Shown one piece after another: positions 16,465 to 26,436 of a stretch of 64,000 bases of DNA. Under the pieces are notes generated by a model. The model saw only the letters and a program-made list of their open reading frames with translations. It was not told the origin of the DNA and did not search any database. Source of the DNA: Kineosporia sp. NBRC 101731. Lineage in GTDB: Bacteria > Actinomycetota > Actinomycetes > Actinomycetales > Kineosporiaceae. The stretch covers positions 558,001-622,000 of the forward strand of contig NZ_BSTC01000003.1 in the NCBI RefSeq assembly GCF_030269305.1. The letters are read 5' to 3'. A program made the translations under genes and the position numbers. Position 1 is the stretch's first letter. Every line of letters begins with the position of its first letter.

Positions 16465-19125
16465 GTGGCGGATCAGGTCGGGGAGGTCCGGGGCCCGCCC
16501 CTTCCCTCCCGGCGGACGAGCCAGGTCGTGGCCGTGCTGGTCGCGGCCGGGCTCGCGGTGCTGCTGCGCCTGGCCGGCGTGGAGTTCTTAATGCACTCCT
16601 CCGAGGAGGGGCCGGTCTGGTGGCCTCTGGCGGGGGTGGGCGCCGTCGCCCTGCTGCTGAGCCGTCGCTGGCTGTGGGGACCGATCGTCGCGGGCCTCGC
16701 GATCGGGCTGACCGTGGCCGCGGCCATGACCGGGTTCTCGCTGAACGCGGTGGCCGGCGCGGTGGGCGGCGTGTGCGAGACCGGCCTGACCGCGGCGTTC
16801 ATCGGCCGCTTCCTGCCCGAACGGCGCACGGCCGGCCACCGCGGTCAGATGATGCTCGTCGTGCTCTGCGCCCTGGCCGGGACCACGGTGGCGTCGGTGG
16901 CGTTCGCGGCCGTCATCGGTGTCGGTGGGGGCGAGGTGGACCGGCTCTGGTGGCAGTTCGCCCGCAGCCATCTGCTCGGGCTGTGCGTCACGGCCAGCGC
17001 CCTGCTCGCCCAGCAGGTCCGTCATCCGGCGCAGATCCTGGCCGGACTGCGCGACCACCGGACGAACCTGGAATGGGCACTGCAACTGCTGGTGCTCGGC
17101 GCGGTCTGCGGAGCGGTGTTCCTGACCCACCAGCGGGTGATCAGCTCGTCCATCATCGCTCTGCCCCTGATCTGGTCGTGCCTGCGCCTGGGGCCGTTGC
17201 GGACCGCGGTCGGGCAGGCCCTCGCCGCCGTGATCATGACGGTCGGCACCCTGCACGGCTTCGGGCGGGTGGCCGCCCTGGACCGTTCGGGGGAGATCGT
17301 GATCGCGTTACAGGACTCCATCCTGAACCTGACGCTCATCACCCTGGTGGTGGCCGTGGTGGCGCAGGCGCGCGACCGGGCCTTCGCCGTCATCCACGAC
17401 CGCACGCGCGATCTCAACAGCGCCGAGCGGATGGCCCGGCTGGGCTCGACCCGCTGGGAGCCGGGCGCGCGCGAGGTGGTCTGGAGCGACGGCCTGTTCG
17501 CCCTGCTCGGGACCTCACCGGCCGACACCACGCCGGGCCTGCCGGCGATGCTCGCCGCTGTTCACCCGCAAGACCGCGGCCGGCTGCAGCAGGAGATGGT
17601 GACGATCAGCCAGGACGGCCGGCGGCGCACCACCGAGTACCGGATCGTCCGCCCGGACGGCGAAGTCCGCGACGTGCTCTCCTACGCCGCCGCCGAGCGA
17701 GGGGCGAACGGCCGGATCCGGCAGGTGTTCGCCACGCTTCAGGACATCACCGAGGCCAAGGCGGCCGCGGCCGAGGTGGCTCGCGCCCACGACGAGCTGG
17801 CGGCCGTGCTGGACGCGGTGACCGGGGTCGCCATCATCGGCGCGGATCCGGCCACGAACGTCATCCAGTTCTTCAACCGGGGTGCGGAGAACCTGTTCGG
17901 GTACACCGCGCAGGAGGTCGTGGGGCGCTTTCGCGTTCACGACCTGCACGACCCGGACGAGCTGGCCGACCTGACGGCGGACGGGACCTCGCTGGGGCAG
18001 GAGGTCGACAAGAGTGTCGCCTCCCGCGGACTGCACGGGCGGCAGTGGACCTTCATCCGTCAGGACGGCACCCGCTTCCCGGGTCAGCTCACCGTCAGTG
18101 CCCAGGAGGCTCCCGACGGAGCCCAGCAGGCCCGGATCGGGGTGGTGACCGACCTGTCGAGGGTGCTGCAGGTGCAGGAGGAACTGAGCGAGAGCCAGGA
18201 CCGCTTCCGGCTCGCCTTCGACGGTGCGCCGGTGGGCATGGCGATGGTCGCCCTGGACAGCGACGACCCGGGGGCGATCTTCCACGTCAACTCGGCCTTC
18301 TGCGAACTCACCGGGCGCACCGAGGACGAGCTGCTGGCCCTGCGGATCGATGCCCTCCTGATGGACGACGGGGAGGCCGAGGACTCCCGCCGCAACGTCG
18401 CCGAACTCCTGCACGGCGTGATCGAGACGATCACCACCGAACGTCGCATCGTGCGCCCCGACGGCCAGGAACAGTGGGGCCGGGTGTCCACGTCGGCGGT
18501 GCGCCCGCCCGGCGACGGCCGGGGCCCGTACCTGATCTGCCTGGTCGAGGACATCACCGCCCGTAAGGAACTCACCGAGAGGCTGCACCACGACGCCACC
18601 CACGACCCGCTCACCGGGCTGCCGAACCGGCTGCACCTGCATCGCCAGCTGGAACAGACCCTGGCCGACCGGCGCAAGAGCGCGGTCGCCGTGCTCTACC
18701 TGGACCTGGACGGGTTCAAGGCCGTCAACGACACCCAGGGCCACGGTGCCGGCGACGACCTGCTGATCCAGGTCGCCGACCGGATAGCGGCGTCGGTGCG
18801 CAGTACGGACGTGGTGGCCCGGCTGGGTGGCGACGAGTTCGCGGTGCTGTGTCCCGGCCTGGGTGACGAGGAGATCGCCCTGCAGATCGGTCACGCGATC
18901 CTGGCCGAGCTGACGCGCGAGTTCGATCTGGGCTCGTGCACGGTCCGCGTCGGGGCGAGCATCGGCGTCGCGATGGAGGGTGACGGCGACACCGGCCCGG
19001 CCCTGCTGCACGCGGCGGACGTGGCGATGTACACGGCCAAACGTGAGGGCAAGGGACGGGTGCGGCGGTACATGCCCGGCGTCGGCGCCGGACCTAGCTC
19101 CGCCGGACCACCCGGAACACCGTGA
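16465..19125 (+). CDS. membrane diguanylate cyclase: MASE1-PAS-PAS-PAS-GGDEF
   Basis: Sensor enzyme of 886 aa predicted to make cyclic di-GMP. An N-terminal MASE1-like membrane domain (about residues 18-305, eight or so helices) is followed by three PAS-type domains (about 325-430, 445-570, 580-700) and a GGDEF domain (about 705-870). The active site RLGGDEFAVL is intact. An RSTD sequence exactly five residues before GGDEF is a canonical inhibitory I-site, so product feedback is expected. No EAL domain is present. It starts at a GTG after GCGGAGG and overlaps the converging glycosidase remnant by 32 bases. Confidence 0.9.
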   Translation: MADQVGEVRGPPLPSRRTSQVVAVLVAAGLAVLLRLAGVEFLMHSSEEGPVWWPLAGVGAVALLLSRRWLWGPIVAGLAIGLTVAAAMTGFSLNAVAGAVGGVCETGLTAAFIGRFLPERRTAGHRGQMMLVVLCALAGTTVASVAFAAVIGVGGGEVDRLWWQFARSHLLGLCVTASALLAQQVRHPAQILAGLRDHRTNLEWALQLLVLGAVCGAVFLTHQRVISSSIIALPLIWSCLRLGPLRTAVGQALAAVIMTVGTLHGFGRVAALDRSGEIVIALQDSILNLTLITLVVAVVAQARDRAFAVIHDRTRDLNSAERMARLGSTRWEPGAREVVWSDGLFALLGTSPADTTPGLPAMLAAVHPQDRGRLQQEMVTISQDGRRRTTEYRIVRPDGEVRDVLSYAAAERGANGRIRQVFATLQDITEAKAAAAEVARAHDELAAVLDAVTGVAIIGADPATNVIQFFNRGAENLFGYTAQEVVGRFRVHDLHDPDELADLTADGTSLGQEVDKSVASRGLHGRQWTFIRQDGTRFPGQLTVSAQEAPDGAQQARIGVVTDLSRVLQVQEELSESQDRFRLAFDGAPVGMAMVALDSDDPGAIFHVNSAFCELTGRTEDELLALRIDALLMDDGEAEDSRRNVAELLHGVIETITTERRIVRPDGQEQWGRVSTSAVRPPGDGRGPYLICLVEDITARKELTERLHHDATHDPLTGLPNRLHLHRQLEQTLADRRKSAVAVLYLDLDGFKAVNDTQGHGAGDDLLIQVADRIAASVRSTDVVARLGGDEFAVLCPGLGDEEIALQIGHAILAELTREFDLGSCTVRVGASIGVAMEGDGDTGPALLHAADVAMYTAKREGKGRVRRYMPGVGAGPSSAGPPGTP

Positions 19126-19595
19126 CCGCGGCCGGGGAAGCGGTGCGGTCGTCGGTGGTGATGCCCCGGCCGTCGAACGTCTTGGTCCAGGTCCCGCCGT
19201 CCGGAAGGGTGACGTCCTGGGCACCCGTGGTGGGGTTGACCACGACGACCGTGTCGTAGTCGGTGGGAGCATCCGCCCGGGAGCTGATCCTCGAGGTGAC
19301 CACCTGGCCGGCGACCGTGACCTGCTGCTGCTGGCTGATGGCGTCCCAACTCATCAGGCGTAGGGACGGGGTGGTCCGGCGCAGGTGGAACAGGGCCCGG
19401 TAGTAGGCGTTGACGTTCTGGTTCGTGATCTTGTCGCCCCAGTGGACGGCGGTCGTAGCGTTCGTCGAAAAGGCGGAAGTCCTCGACCGGTTCGCCGGTG
19501 GGCAGGCTCAGCCCGGTGATGTCGGCCTCGTCGGCCGTGGGATGGAACGAGAGGGTGGGTAGCCAGAGCGCACTGATCACGATCAGTGCGCGCAT
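19094..19595 (-). pseudogene. frameshifted C-terminal remnant of a glycosidase (probably GH13-like)
   Basis: Two coding-like frames follow one another on this strand. The upstream one reads DITGLSLPTGEPVEDFRLFDERYDR with strong G/C third positions. At about 19443-19452 it loses sense and the +1 frame continues WGDKITNQNVNAYYRALFHLRR, then a C-terminal beta domain (TVVVVNPTTGAQDVTLPDGG, ending TVFRVVRRS). Removing one C near 19450 would join them as YDRVHWGDK. The NAYYRALFHLRRTTPSLRL segment and the beta domain look like the end of a GH13 amylase/pullulanase. The catalytic domain is missing and a single-base frameshift is present, so this is a dead fragment. Family assignment is tentative. Confidence 0.55.
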
Positions 19596-19613
19596 ACCGG
19601 CATGCTGTCCCGC

Positions 19614-21926
19614 CTACCTCTGGTGAGGGGGAGGCGTATGGACGCGGACGGCCCCCGGGTCGCTGCCGGCCACCCGGATCTCGACCAGGGTCGAGTGGGC
19701 ACTGGGCCCCTGGCCCAGCCGGGAGGTGCCGAAGTCCCGCGTGAGGACGTTCGGGTTGCCGTGGCGGTCGGGTGACCCCTCCGTGGCGGACGGGTCGATC
19801 GGGTCGTACCAGGCACCCGTGGCCAGCTGGACCACCCCGGTGCGCACCTCGTCCGCCAGCACCGCACCGGCCAGCACCCGCCCGCGGTCGTTGAACACCT
19901 CGACCAGATCACCGTCGCCGATACCGCGCTGCGCGGCGTCGCCGGGGTTGAGCCGGACCGGCTCACGCCCGGCGACCTTCGCGGCCCGGCTGACCGGGCC
20001 CGCATCGAGCTGGCTGTGCAGGCGGTGTTTCGGCTGGTTGCTGATCAGGTGCAGGGGATAGGTGGCGGCCAGCTCGCTGCCGGCCCATTCGCGCGGTTCC
20101 AGCCAGACCGGATGACCGGGACAGTCGTCGTAGCCGAAACCGGCCACCACATCACTGGTGATCTCGATCAGCCCGCTGGGCGTGCGCAGCGGGTGCGCGA
20201 GAGGGTCGGCGCGGAAATCGGCCAGCAGCGTGTGCTCGGCCTCGTGCTCGATGACGGCCTCGCCCTGCTCCCAGAAGGTCGCGAAGTCCGGGAGCCGGAT
20301 GTCGTGGTCGGCCGCGCGCTCGCGGGTGCTGTCGTAGAGGAACCGGACCCAGCCCATCTCGTCGCGGCCCTGGGTGAACTCCTCGAGCACACCCAGCCGA
20401 TCGGCCAGCCCGGTGAAGATGGCGTAGTCGTCGCGGGCCCCGGCCTGGGGCTCGAGCGCCCGTTTCATCGCCACCAGCACCCGGTCGCGCGAACTGGCGC
20501 CGATGTCGTTGCGTTCCAGCGTGCTGGTGGCCGGGAGGACGATGTCGGCGCGGCGGGCGGTCGCGGTCCACCAGGGCTCGTGCACGACGACGGTCTCCGG
20601 GCGGCGCCAGGCCGCGGAGAGCCGGTTCAGGTCTTGATGGTGGTGGAACGGGTTGCCCCCGGCCCAGTAGACCATCCGGATGTCCGGGTAGGTGCGCGTC
20701 GTCCCGTCGTACTGGTAGCTGCCGCCGGGATTCTCGAGCATGTCGCTGATCCGGGCCACCGGGATCCAGGAGTCGCACCGTCGCCGGCCGGTCGGCAGCG
20801 ACGGCGAGGCGAAGGGCAGTTTCGCGGCGCCGGTGGTCGCCGAGTTGCCGTACCCGAACGAGAACCCGCCGCCGTCCAGCCCGATCTGCCCGAGCATCGC
20901 CGCCAGCGTGATCGTCATCCAGTACGGCTGCTCCCCGTACTCGGCGCGCTGCAACGACCAGGTGGTGGTGATGAAGGTGCGGTTCGTGGCCATCCGGTGG
21001 GCCAGGTCGACGATCTGGTGCTCGGGCAGGCCGCAGATCCCGGCGGCCCACGCGGCGTTCTTCGGCTGCCCGTCGCTCTCGCCGAGCAGGTAGCGCCGGA
21101 AGGTGGCGTAACCGTGGGTGTACCGGGCCAGGAAACGCTCGTCGGCCAGGCCGTCGCGTTCCAGGGTGTGGGCCAGGCCGAGCATCAGCGCGGTGTCGGT
21201 GTTCGCCCGCAGTGCCAGCCACTGCGGGTCCAGGTCCGGGTCGAGGTCGTCACGCAGTGGGCTGACATTGACGAAACAGGCTCCGGTGCGTGACATCCCG
21301 AGCATGCGATAGCGCTGCTCGTGCCGGCTGACGCCCCCCGACTGGCTCTGGGCCGTACGCAGGGGAACGCCGCCGAAGGCCACCCACAGCGTCGTGGCCC
21401 CTTCCAGTCGTCCCCAGGTGGTCACCTCGCCGCTGACCATCGCGGGGTCGCCGACGACGTGGGGGAGCAGCGCCGTGGCGGTGCCGAAGGAGTAGGTGCC
21501 GCGCCCGTCGGTGAACCCGCCGATGCTGTTGAGGAAGCGCTTGAGCTGACTTTTCGCGTGATGCACGCGCCCGGCGCTGGACCAGCCGTAGGAACCACCG
21601 AAAATCGCCTGGTTGCCGTGCGTGGTGCGCACCCGGTCGAGCTCGGCGGCCACCAGGTCCAGCGCGGTGTCCCAGTCGACCTCGACGAACTCCTCCGCGC
21701 CGCGCCGATCGGTGCGGGCTCCCGGGCCCTGTTCCAGCCAGGAGCGGCGCACGGCCGGGGCGGTGACGCGCAGGTCGGAGTGCACCGTGTCGGGGATCGA
21801 GGCGAGCAGTGGCGAGGGGTCGGGATCGGCCGCCGGGGGACGTGCCTGCACGATCCGGCCGTCGCGGACCACGGCCGTGAACGAGCCCCAGTGCGAGGTG
21901 TGGGAGTAGGTGCGGTCGCTGGTCAA
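19614..21926 (-). CDS. molybdopterin oxidoreductase, BisC/TorA/DMSO-reductase type
   Basis: Cytoplasmic bis-MGD molybdoenzyme of 770 aa. [17 protein letters not shown] at the start lacks a twin-arginine signal and the Cys motif of an iron-sulfur cluster, as in biotin sulfoxide reductase BisC. The presumed Mo-ligand serine lies in [15 protein letters not shown]. Other family marks are [42 protein letters not shown] and the C-terminal [12 protein letters not shown] molybdopterin-binding domain. It likely reduces S- or N-oxides (biotin or methionine sulfoxide), which would fit the sulfur scavenging genes nearby. The start is a TTG at 21926 supported by a GGAGG site 8 bases upstream. It stands alone. 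Confidence 0.9.
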   Translation of the reverse strand: MTSDRTYSHTSHWGSFTAVVRDGRIVQARPPAADPDPSPLLASIPDTVHSDLRVTAPAVRRSWLEQGPGARTDRRGAEEFVEVDWDTALDLVAAELDRVRTTHGNQAIFGGSYGWSSAGRVHHAKSQLKRFLNSIGGFTDGRGTYSFGTATALLPHVVGDPAMVSGEVTTWGRLEGATTLWVAFGGVPLRTAQSQSGGVSRHEQRYRMLGMSRTGACFVNVSPLRDDLDPDLDPQWLALRANTDTALMLGLAHTLERDGLADERFLARYTHGYATFRRYLLGESDGQPKNAAWAAGICGLPEHQIVDLAHRMATNRTFITTTWSLQRAEYGEQPYWMTITLAAMLGQIGLDGGGFSFGYGNSATTGAAKLPFASPSLPTGRRRCDSWIPVARISDMLENPGGSYQYDGTTRTYPDIRMVYWAGGNPFHHHQDLNRLSAAWRRPETVVVHEPWWTATARRADIVLPATSTLERNDIGASSRDRVLVAMKRALEPQAGARDDYAIFTGLADRLGVLEEFTQGRDEMGWVRFLYDSTRERAADHDIRLPDFATFWEQGEAVIEHEAEHTLLADFRADPLAHPLRTPSGLIEITSDVVAGFGYDDCPGHPVWLEPREWAGSELAATYPLHLISNQPKHRLHSQLDAGPVSRAAKVAGREPVRLNPGDAAQRGIGDGDLVEVFNDRGRVLAGAVLADEVRTGVVQLATGAWYDPIDPSATEGSPDRHGNPNVLTRDFGTSRLGQGPSAHSTLVEIRVAGSDPGAVRVHTPPPHQR

Positions 21927-22030
21927 GGAAGGGCCTCCGGGAGTCGATCAGGCACCACCCTCGCCGAATCGACCGGGTCCATCAAGGCGGCCTCGACGAG
22001 CAGCTGCATCGGGAGGAGCAAATGTCCAGA

Positions 22031-22061
22031 GGTGCGGGGTCTTGTCGTCCCCGCTCGCACC
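22031..22061. other. hairpin in the bisC-soxB intergenic region
   Basis: GGTGCGGGG pairs with CCCCGC-tc-GCACC around a 9-base loop, forming a strong stem about 60 bases upstream of soxB. It could be a leader structure or a block to divergent transcription. No known riboswitch class was recognised. Confidence 0.4.
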
Positions 22062-22087
22062 TGCTTATCCTCCCTGTGGCGCAGCAC

Positions 22088-22097
22088 TGATATATCA
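22088..22097. promoter_or_regulatory. palindrome TGATATATCA upstream of soxB
   Basis: A perfect 10-base palindrome, and one of the few A/T-only cores in this G+C-rich window, lies 27 bases before the soxB ATG, where it would overlap a -10 region. It is a plausible operator for the FCD-type GntR regulator encoded at the end of the operon. This is inferred from symmetry and position. Confidence 0.5.
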
Positions 22098-22124
22098 ATC
22101 GTCGATCAGATGGACGGTGAGGTC

Positions 22125-23360
22125 ATGACCTCCGCGACCCCTCCCGGTGCTCACCTGCCCGAGCACGGCGACTTCCTCTGGCGGAACCCGGAACCGAAGA
22201 AGTCCTACGACGTCGTCATCGTCGGGGGCGGCGGGCACGGCCTGGCCACCGCCCACTACCTGGCCAAGAACCACGGCATCACCAACGTGGCCGTGCTCGA
22301 GAAGGGCTGGCTGGCCGGCGGCAACATGGCCCGCAACACCACGCTGATCCGCTCGAACTATCTGTGGGACGAGTCGACGGCGATCTACGAGCACTCGCTG
22401 AAGCTCTGGGAGGGCCTGGAGGACGACCTGGGCTACCCGATCCTGTTCTCCCAGCGCGGCGTGCTGAACCTGGCACACACCGAGCAGGACGTGCGCGACT
22501 CGGTGCGCCGGGTGGAGGCCAACAAACTCAACGGGGTGGATGCCGAGTGGCTCACCCCGGACGAGGTCGCGAAGATCTGCCCGATCGTCAACATCTCCGA
22601 CGACATCCGCTACCCGGTGCAGGGCGCCACCTATCAGCCGCGGGCGGGCATCGCCAAGCACGACTGGGTGGCCTGGGGGTTCGCCCGCAAGGCCGACGAG
22701 GCCGGGATCGACCTGATCCAGGACTGCGAGGTCACCGGGTTCACCACCGACGGCGACACGGTGACGGGGGTGCGCACCACCCGGGGCGACATCGCCTGCG
22801 GGACGGTGGCCCTGTGCGCGGCCGGCCACACCTCGGTGCTGCTCGACATGCTCGGCGTCGCCGCCCCGCTGAGCTCTCACCCGCTGCAGGCCCTGGTCTC
22901 GGAGCTGCTGGAGCCGGTGCACCCGACGATCGTCATGTCGAACCAGGTGCACGTGTACGTCTCGCAGGCGCACAAGGGCGAACTGGTGATGGGCGCGGGT
23001 GTGGACTCCTACAACGGGTACGGCCAGCGCGGCGCCTTCCACATCATCGAGCGCCAGATGGCCGCCGCCGTCGAGTTGTTCCCGGTGTTCGCCCGGGCCC
23101 ACCTGCTGCGCACCTGGGCGGGCATCGTCGACACCACGCCCGACGCGTCGCCCATCGTCGGGCACACCCCCTACCAGAACGTGTACGTGAACTCCGGCTG
23201 GGGCACGGGCGGTTTCAAGGCGACCCCGGGGATCGGATGGTGCCTGGCCGACACCGTGGCCAACGGTCGCCCGCACGAGTACGTCGCCCCCTTCGCCCTC
23301 GACCGTTTCGTCACCGGCGCGCTCGTGGACGAGCACGGCGCCGCGGCCGTGGCCCACTGA
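22125..23360 (+). CDS. soxB: sarcosine oxidase beta subunit
   Basis: FAD-containing catalytic subunit (411 aa) of heterotetrameric sarcosine oxidase, which oxidatively demethylates sarcosine to glycine, H2O2 and 5,10-methylene-THF. The N-terminus [31 protein letters not shown] is the family signature and contains the dinucleotide-binding glycines. [15 protein letters not shown] and the C-terminal [14 protein letters not shown] are also diagnostic. It is the first gene of soxBDAG-purU-gntR. The ATG at 22125 was preferred over an in-frame ATG five codons earlier because GGTGAGG precedes it. Regulation is probably by the palindrome at 22088. Confidence 0.96.
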   Translation: MTSATPPGAHLPEHGDFLWRNPEPKKSYDVVIVGGGGHGLATAHYLAKNHGITNVAVLEKGWLAGGNMARNTTLIRSNYLWDESTAIYEHSLKLWEGLEDDLGYPILFSQRGVLNLAHTEQDVRDSVRRVEANKLNGVDAEWLTPDEVAKICPIVNISDDIRYPVQGATYQPRAGIAKHDWVAWGFARKADEAGIDLIQDCEVTGFTTDGDTVTGVRTTRGDIACGTVALCAAGHTSVLLDMLGVAAPLSSHPLQALVSELLEPVHPTIVMSNQVHVYVSQAHKGELVMGAGVDSYNGYGQRGAFHIIERQMAAAVELFPVFARAHLLRTWAGIVDTTPDASPIVGHTPYQNVYVNSGWGTGGFKATPGIGWCLADTVANGRPHEYVAPFALDRFVTGALVDEHGAAAVAH

Positions 23361-23371
23361 GGAGAACCGCC

Positions 23372-23653
23372 ATGCAGCTCATCGAATGCCCCTGGTGCGG
23401 TCCCCGGGAGGAGACCGAGTTCCACTACGGCGGGCAGGCCCACATCGCCTACCCGGAAACGCCGTCGGAGCTCTCGGACACCGAATGGGCGCAGTACATC
23501 TTCTTCCGCGCCAACCCCAAGGGGCCCTTCGCGGAGCGGTGGAGCCACAGCGGCGGCTGCCGCCAGTGGTTCAACGCCGTGCGCGACACCCGTACCTACA
23601 CCTTCCTCGCCACCTACCGCAGCGGTGAACCACAGCCGGAGGTCCAGTCATGA
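23372..23653 (+). CDS. soxD: sarcosine oxidase delta subunit
   Basis: Small zinc-binding subunit of 93 aa. MQLIECPWCGPREETEFHYGG carries the CxxC pair and the His, and GGCRQWFNAVRDT the remaining Cys of the metal site. The gene sits 11 bases after soxB behind a GAGGAGA ribosome site and overlaps soxA by 4 bases (ATGA), the standard SoxBDAG order. Length and sequence are normal for the family. Confidence 0.96.
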   Translation: MQLIECPWCGPREETEFHYGGQAHIAYPETPSELSDTEWAQYIFFRANPKGPFAERWSHSGGCRQWFNAVRDTRTYTFLATYRSGEPQPEVQS

Positions 23654-26436
23654 GCAATGATTTCCGGGTCGAGGGGTACGGGCGCGTCGAGCGCGACCAG
23701 ACCCTGACGTTCACCTTCGACGGGCGCACCTACACCGGCCACCCGGGCGACACGATCGCCTCCGCCCTGCTGGCCAACGGCGTCCACACGCTGGGATCCA
23801 GTGTGAAACTCGGCCGCCCGCGCGGCATCGGGGCCTCCTGGACCGAAGACGCCACCGGCCTGATCCAGGTCGAGGAGCCCTTCCCCGAGCCGATGCTGCT
23901 GGCCACCGCCGTCGAGCTGGTCGACGGGATGGTCGTGCGCGGCCTGAACGGGCAAGGACGTCTGGCCGAGATTCCCGACACCGCGCGGTACGACCGCAAA
24001 TACCACCACGTCGACACCCTCGTGCTCGGGGCCGGGCCCGCGGGGCTCGTCGCCGCCCGGGCCGCGGCCCGCCGGGGCGAGCGGGTCGCGCTGCTCGACG
24101 ACCGGGCCGAGGCGGGCGGTTCGCTGACCGGTACCGAGACGATCGACGGACGTCCGTCCCGGGAGTTCGTCGCACAGGTCACCGCCGAGCTGGCCGGTCT
24201 TCCCGAGGTCGTGCACCTCCAGCGCACCACGGCTTTCGGGCACTACGACGACGGTTTCGTGCTGGCCCTGGAGCGGCGCACCGACCACCTGTCCGACCCG
24301 CCGGCCGGGCGCTCGCGGCAGCGGGTGCACCGGGTACGGGCGAAGCGGGTGGTCGTGGCCACCGGCGCGCACGAGCGCCCGATCGTCTTCGCCGACAACG
24401 ACCGGCCCGGCATCATGCTCGCCGCCTCCGCCCGCGACCTGCTGCACCGCTACGGAGTTCTGGCCGGGCGCGAGATCGTGGTGTTCACCAGCGACGACGC
24501 CGCCTACGCGGCCGCACACGACCTGGTCGCGGCCGGGGCGACGGTGACCGTGCTGGAGGTCCGTGCGCAGGCGCCCGCCTGCGCCGGTGACCTCCACGTC
24601 ATCACCGGGGCCCGCGTCCTGTCCACCCGGGCCGTCCTTCCCGCCGACGAAACGCCCGGGAACCACGGACGGATCGCGTCGGTCTCGGTGATGGACGGCG
24701 ACGGCCACGAGTTCGGCCACCACTGCGACCTGCTGCTGGTCTCCGGCGGCTGGAACCCCACCGCCCACCTGTTCAGTCACGTGCGGGGGCCCCTGGCCTA
24801 CGACCCGGTCCTCGGCGCCTTCCGTCCCGCGCAGAGTGTTCCCGGGACCGAGGTGGTCGGCGCCGCCGACGGCGTTCTCGATCTGGCCGGCTGCCTGGGG
24901 CCGGAGGCATCGGCCGGCGAAGAGCCCGAACGCACTCCTGGAGAGGTGATCTGGCGGGTGCCGGGCGCCACCGACCGGCAGTTCGTCGACGTCCAGCGGG
25001 ACGCCACCGTGGCCGACATCGCCCGGGCCGTCGGGGCCGGACTGCGCTCGGTCGAGCACGTCAAGCGCTACACCACCATCGGCACCGCGCACGACCAGGG
25101 CAAGACCACCGGCGTCATCGCGGCCGGGATCGCCGCCGAGCTGCTGGGCACCGGGGTGCAGGACCTCGGGACCACCACGTTCCGCCCGCCGTACACCCCG
25201 GTCGCCTTCGCTGCCCTGGCCGGGCGTGAGCGCGGTGACCTGTTCGACCCGGTGCGCACCACCGCCGTGCACGACTGGCACGTGGCCCACGGCGCGGTGT
25301 TCGAAGACGTCGGACAGTGGAAGCGGGCCCGGCACTACCCGCAGCCCGGGGAAGACATGGAAGCCGCGGTGCTGCGCGAATGTGCCGCCGTGCGGGAAGG
25401 CGTCGGCATCCTCGACGGCTCGACGCTCGGCAAGATCGACGTGCAGGGCCCGGACTCGGCGGTGCTGCTGGACCGGCTCTACACGAACATGATGAGCAGT
25501 CTCAAGGTCGGTTCCGTACGGTACGGCGTGATGTGCGGTGTCGACGGCATGGTCATCGACGACGGCACCGTGCTGCGGCTGGCCGACGACCGGTTCATGG
25601 TCATCACCACCACCGGCGGGGCCGCGAAGATCCTGGACTGGATGGAGGAATGGGTCCAGACCGAGTGGCCCGACCTGCGGGTGCACCTGGCTTCGGTGAC
25701 CGAGCAGTGGGCCGTGTTCCCGGTCGTGGGGCCGCGCTCGCGCGAAGTGATCGGGTCGGTGTTCGCCGATCTCGACGTGGCGAATGAGTCTTTCCCGTTC
25801 ATGACCTGGCGGGACACGGTGCTGGACGGGGTGCCCGTGCGGGTGGCCCGGATCAGCTTCTCCGGTGAGCTGGCCTACGAGGTGAACGTGAACGCCTGGT
25901 ACGCCCCGGCGATGTGGGAGCGGCTGCTGGAGGCCGGTGCCCCGCACGGCATCACGCCCTACGGCACCGAGACGATGCACGTGCTGCGGGCCGAGAAGGG
26001 TTACCCGATCATCGGTCAGGACACCGACGGCACCCTCACGCCGCACGACCTGGGCATGGCCTGGGCGGTCTCGAAGAAGAAACCGGACTTCATCGGCAAA
26101 CGGTCGTTCGCCCGGGCCCTGAACTCTGACCCCTTGCGCAAGCAGCTGGTCGGGCTGCTGCCGACCGACAGCACCACGAAGCTGCCCGAGGGCTCGCAGA
26201 TCGTCGAGCTGTGCGACGACGGTGTGCTGCCCGCCCCACCCGTGCCCATGCTCGGGCACGTGACCTCCAGTTACCGCAGTGCCGCGCTGGGGCGTCCTTT
26301 CGCCCTCGCTCTCCTGAAGGGCGGGCGCGGGCGCGTGGGCGACATCGTGCACGTGCCCGTCGGCGGGCAGCTCGTCGCCGCGCAGATCACTTCGTCCGTG
26401 CTCGTCGACCCCGAAGGAGCCCGCCGCGATGGCTGA
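23650..26436 (+). CDS. soxA: sarcosine oxidase alpha subunit
   Basis: Large subunit of 928 aa that binds NAD and folate. The N-terminal ferredoxin-like fold (YTGHPGDTIASALLANGV, SFK-type GRPRGI) is followed by an NAD-binding Rossmann domain (LVLGAGPAGLVAARAAARRG at about 120). The C-terminal half resembles GcvT aminomethyltransferase (LGKIDVQGPDSAVLLDRLYTN, then GELAYEVNVN and LRAEKGYPIIGQDTDG), where methylene-THF is formed. The subunit is full length. It overlaps soxD by 4 bases and soxG by 8 bases, consistent with assembly of a stoichiometric complex. Confidence 0.96.
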   Translation: MSNDFRVEGYGRVERDQTLTFTFDGRTYTGHPGDTIASALLANGVHTLGSSVKLGRPRGIGASWTEDATGLIQVEEPFPEPMLLATAVELVDGMVVRGLNGQGRLAEIPDTARYDRKYHHVDTLVLGAGPAGLVAARAAARRGERVALLDDRAEAGGSLTGTETIDGRPSREFVAQVTAELAGLPEVVHLQRTTAFGHYDDGFVLALERRTDHLSDPPAGRSRQRVHRVRAKRVVVATGAHERPIVFADNDRPGIMLAASARDLLHRYGVLAGREIVVFTSDDAAYAAAHDLVAAGATVTVLEVRAQAPACAGDLHVITGARVLSTRAVLPADETPGNHGRIASVSVMDGDGHEFGHHCDLLLVSGGWNPTAHLFSHVRGPLAYDPVLGAFRPAQSVPGTEVVGAADGVLDLAGCLGPEASAGEEPERTPGEVIWRVPGATDRQFVDVQRDATVADIARAVGAGLRSVEHVKRYTTIGTAHDQGKTTGVIAAGIAAELLGTGVQDLGTTTFRPPYTPVAFAALAGRERGDLFDPVRTTAVHDWHVAHGAVFEDVGQWKRARHYPQPGEDMEAAVLRECAAVREGVGILDGSTLGKIDVQGPDSAVLLDRLYTNMMSSLKVGSVRYGVMCGVDGMVIDDGTVLRLADDRFMVITTTGGAAKILDWMEEWVQTEWPDLRVHLASVTEQWAVFPVVGPRSREVIGSVFADLDVANESFPFMTWRDTVLDGVPVRVARISFSGELAYEVNVNAWYAPAMWERLLEAGAPHGITPYGTETMHVLRAEKGYPIIGQDTDGTLTPHDLGMAWAVSKKKPDFIGKRSFARALNSDPLRKQLVGLLPTDSTTKLPEGSQIVELCDDGVLPAPPVPMLGHVTSSYRSAALGRPFALALLKGGRGRVGDIVHVPVGGQLVAAQITSSVLVDPEGARRDG

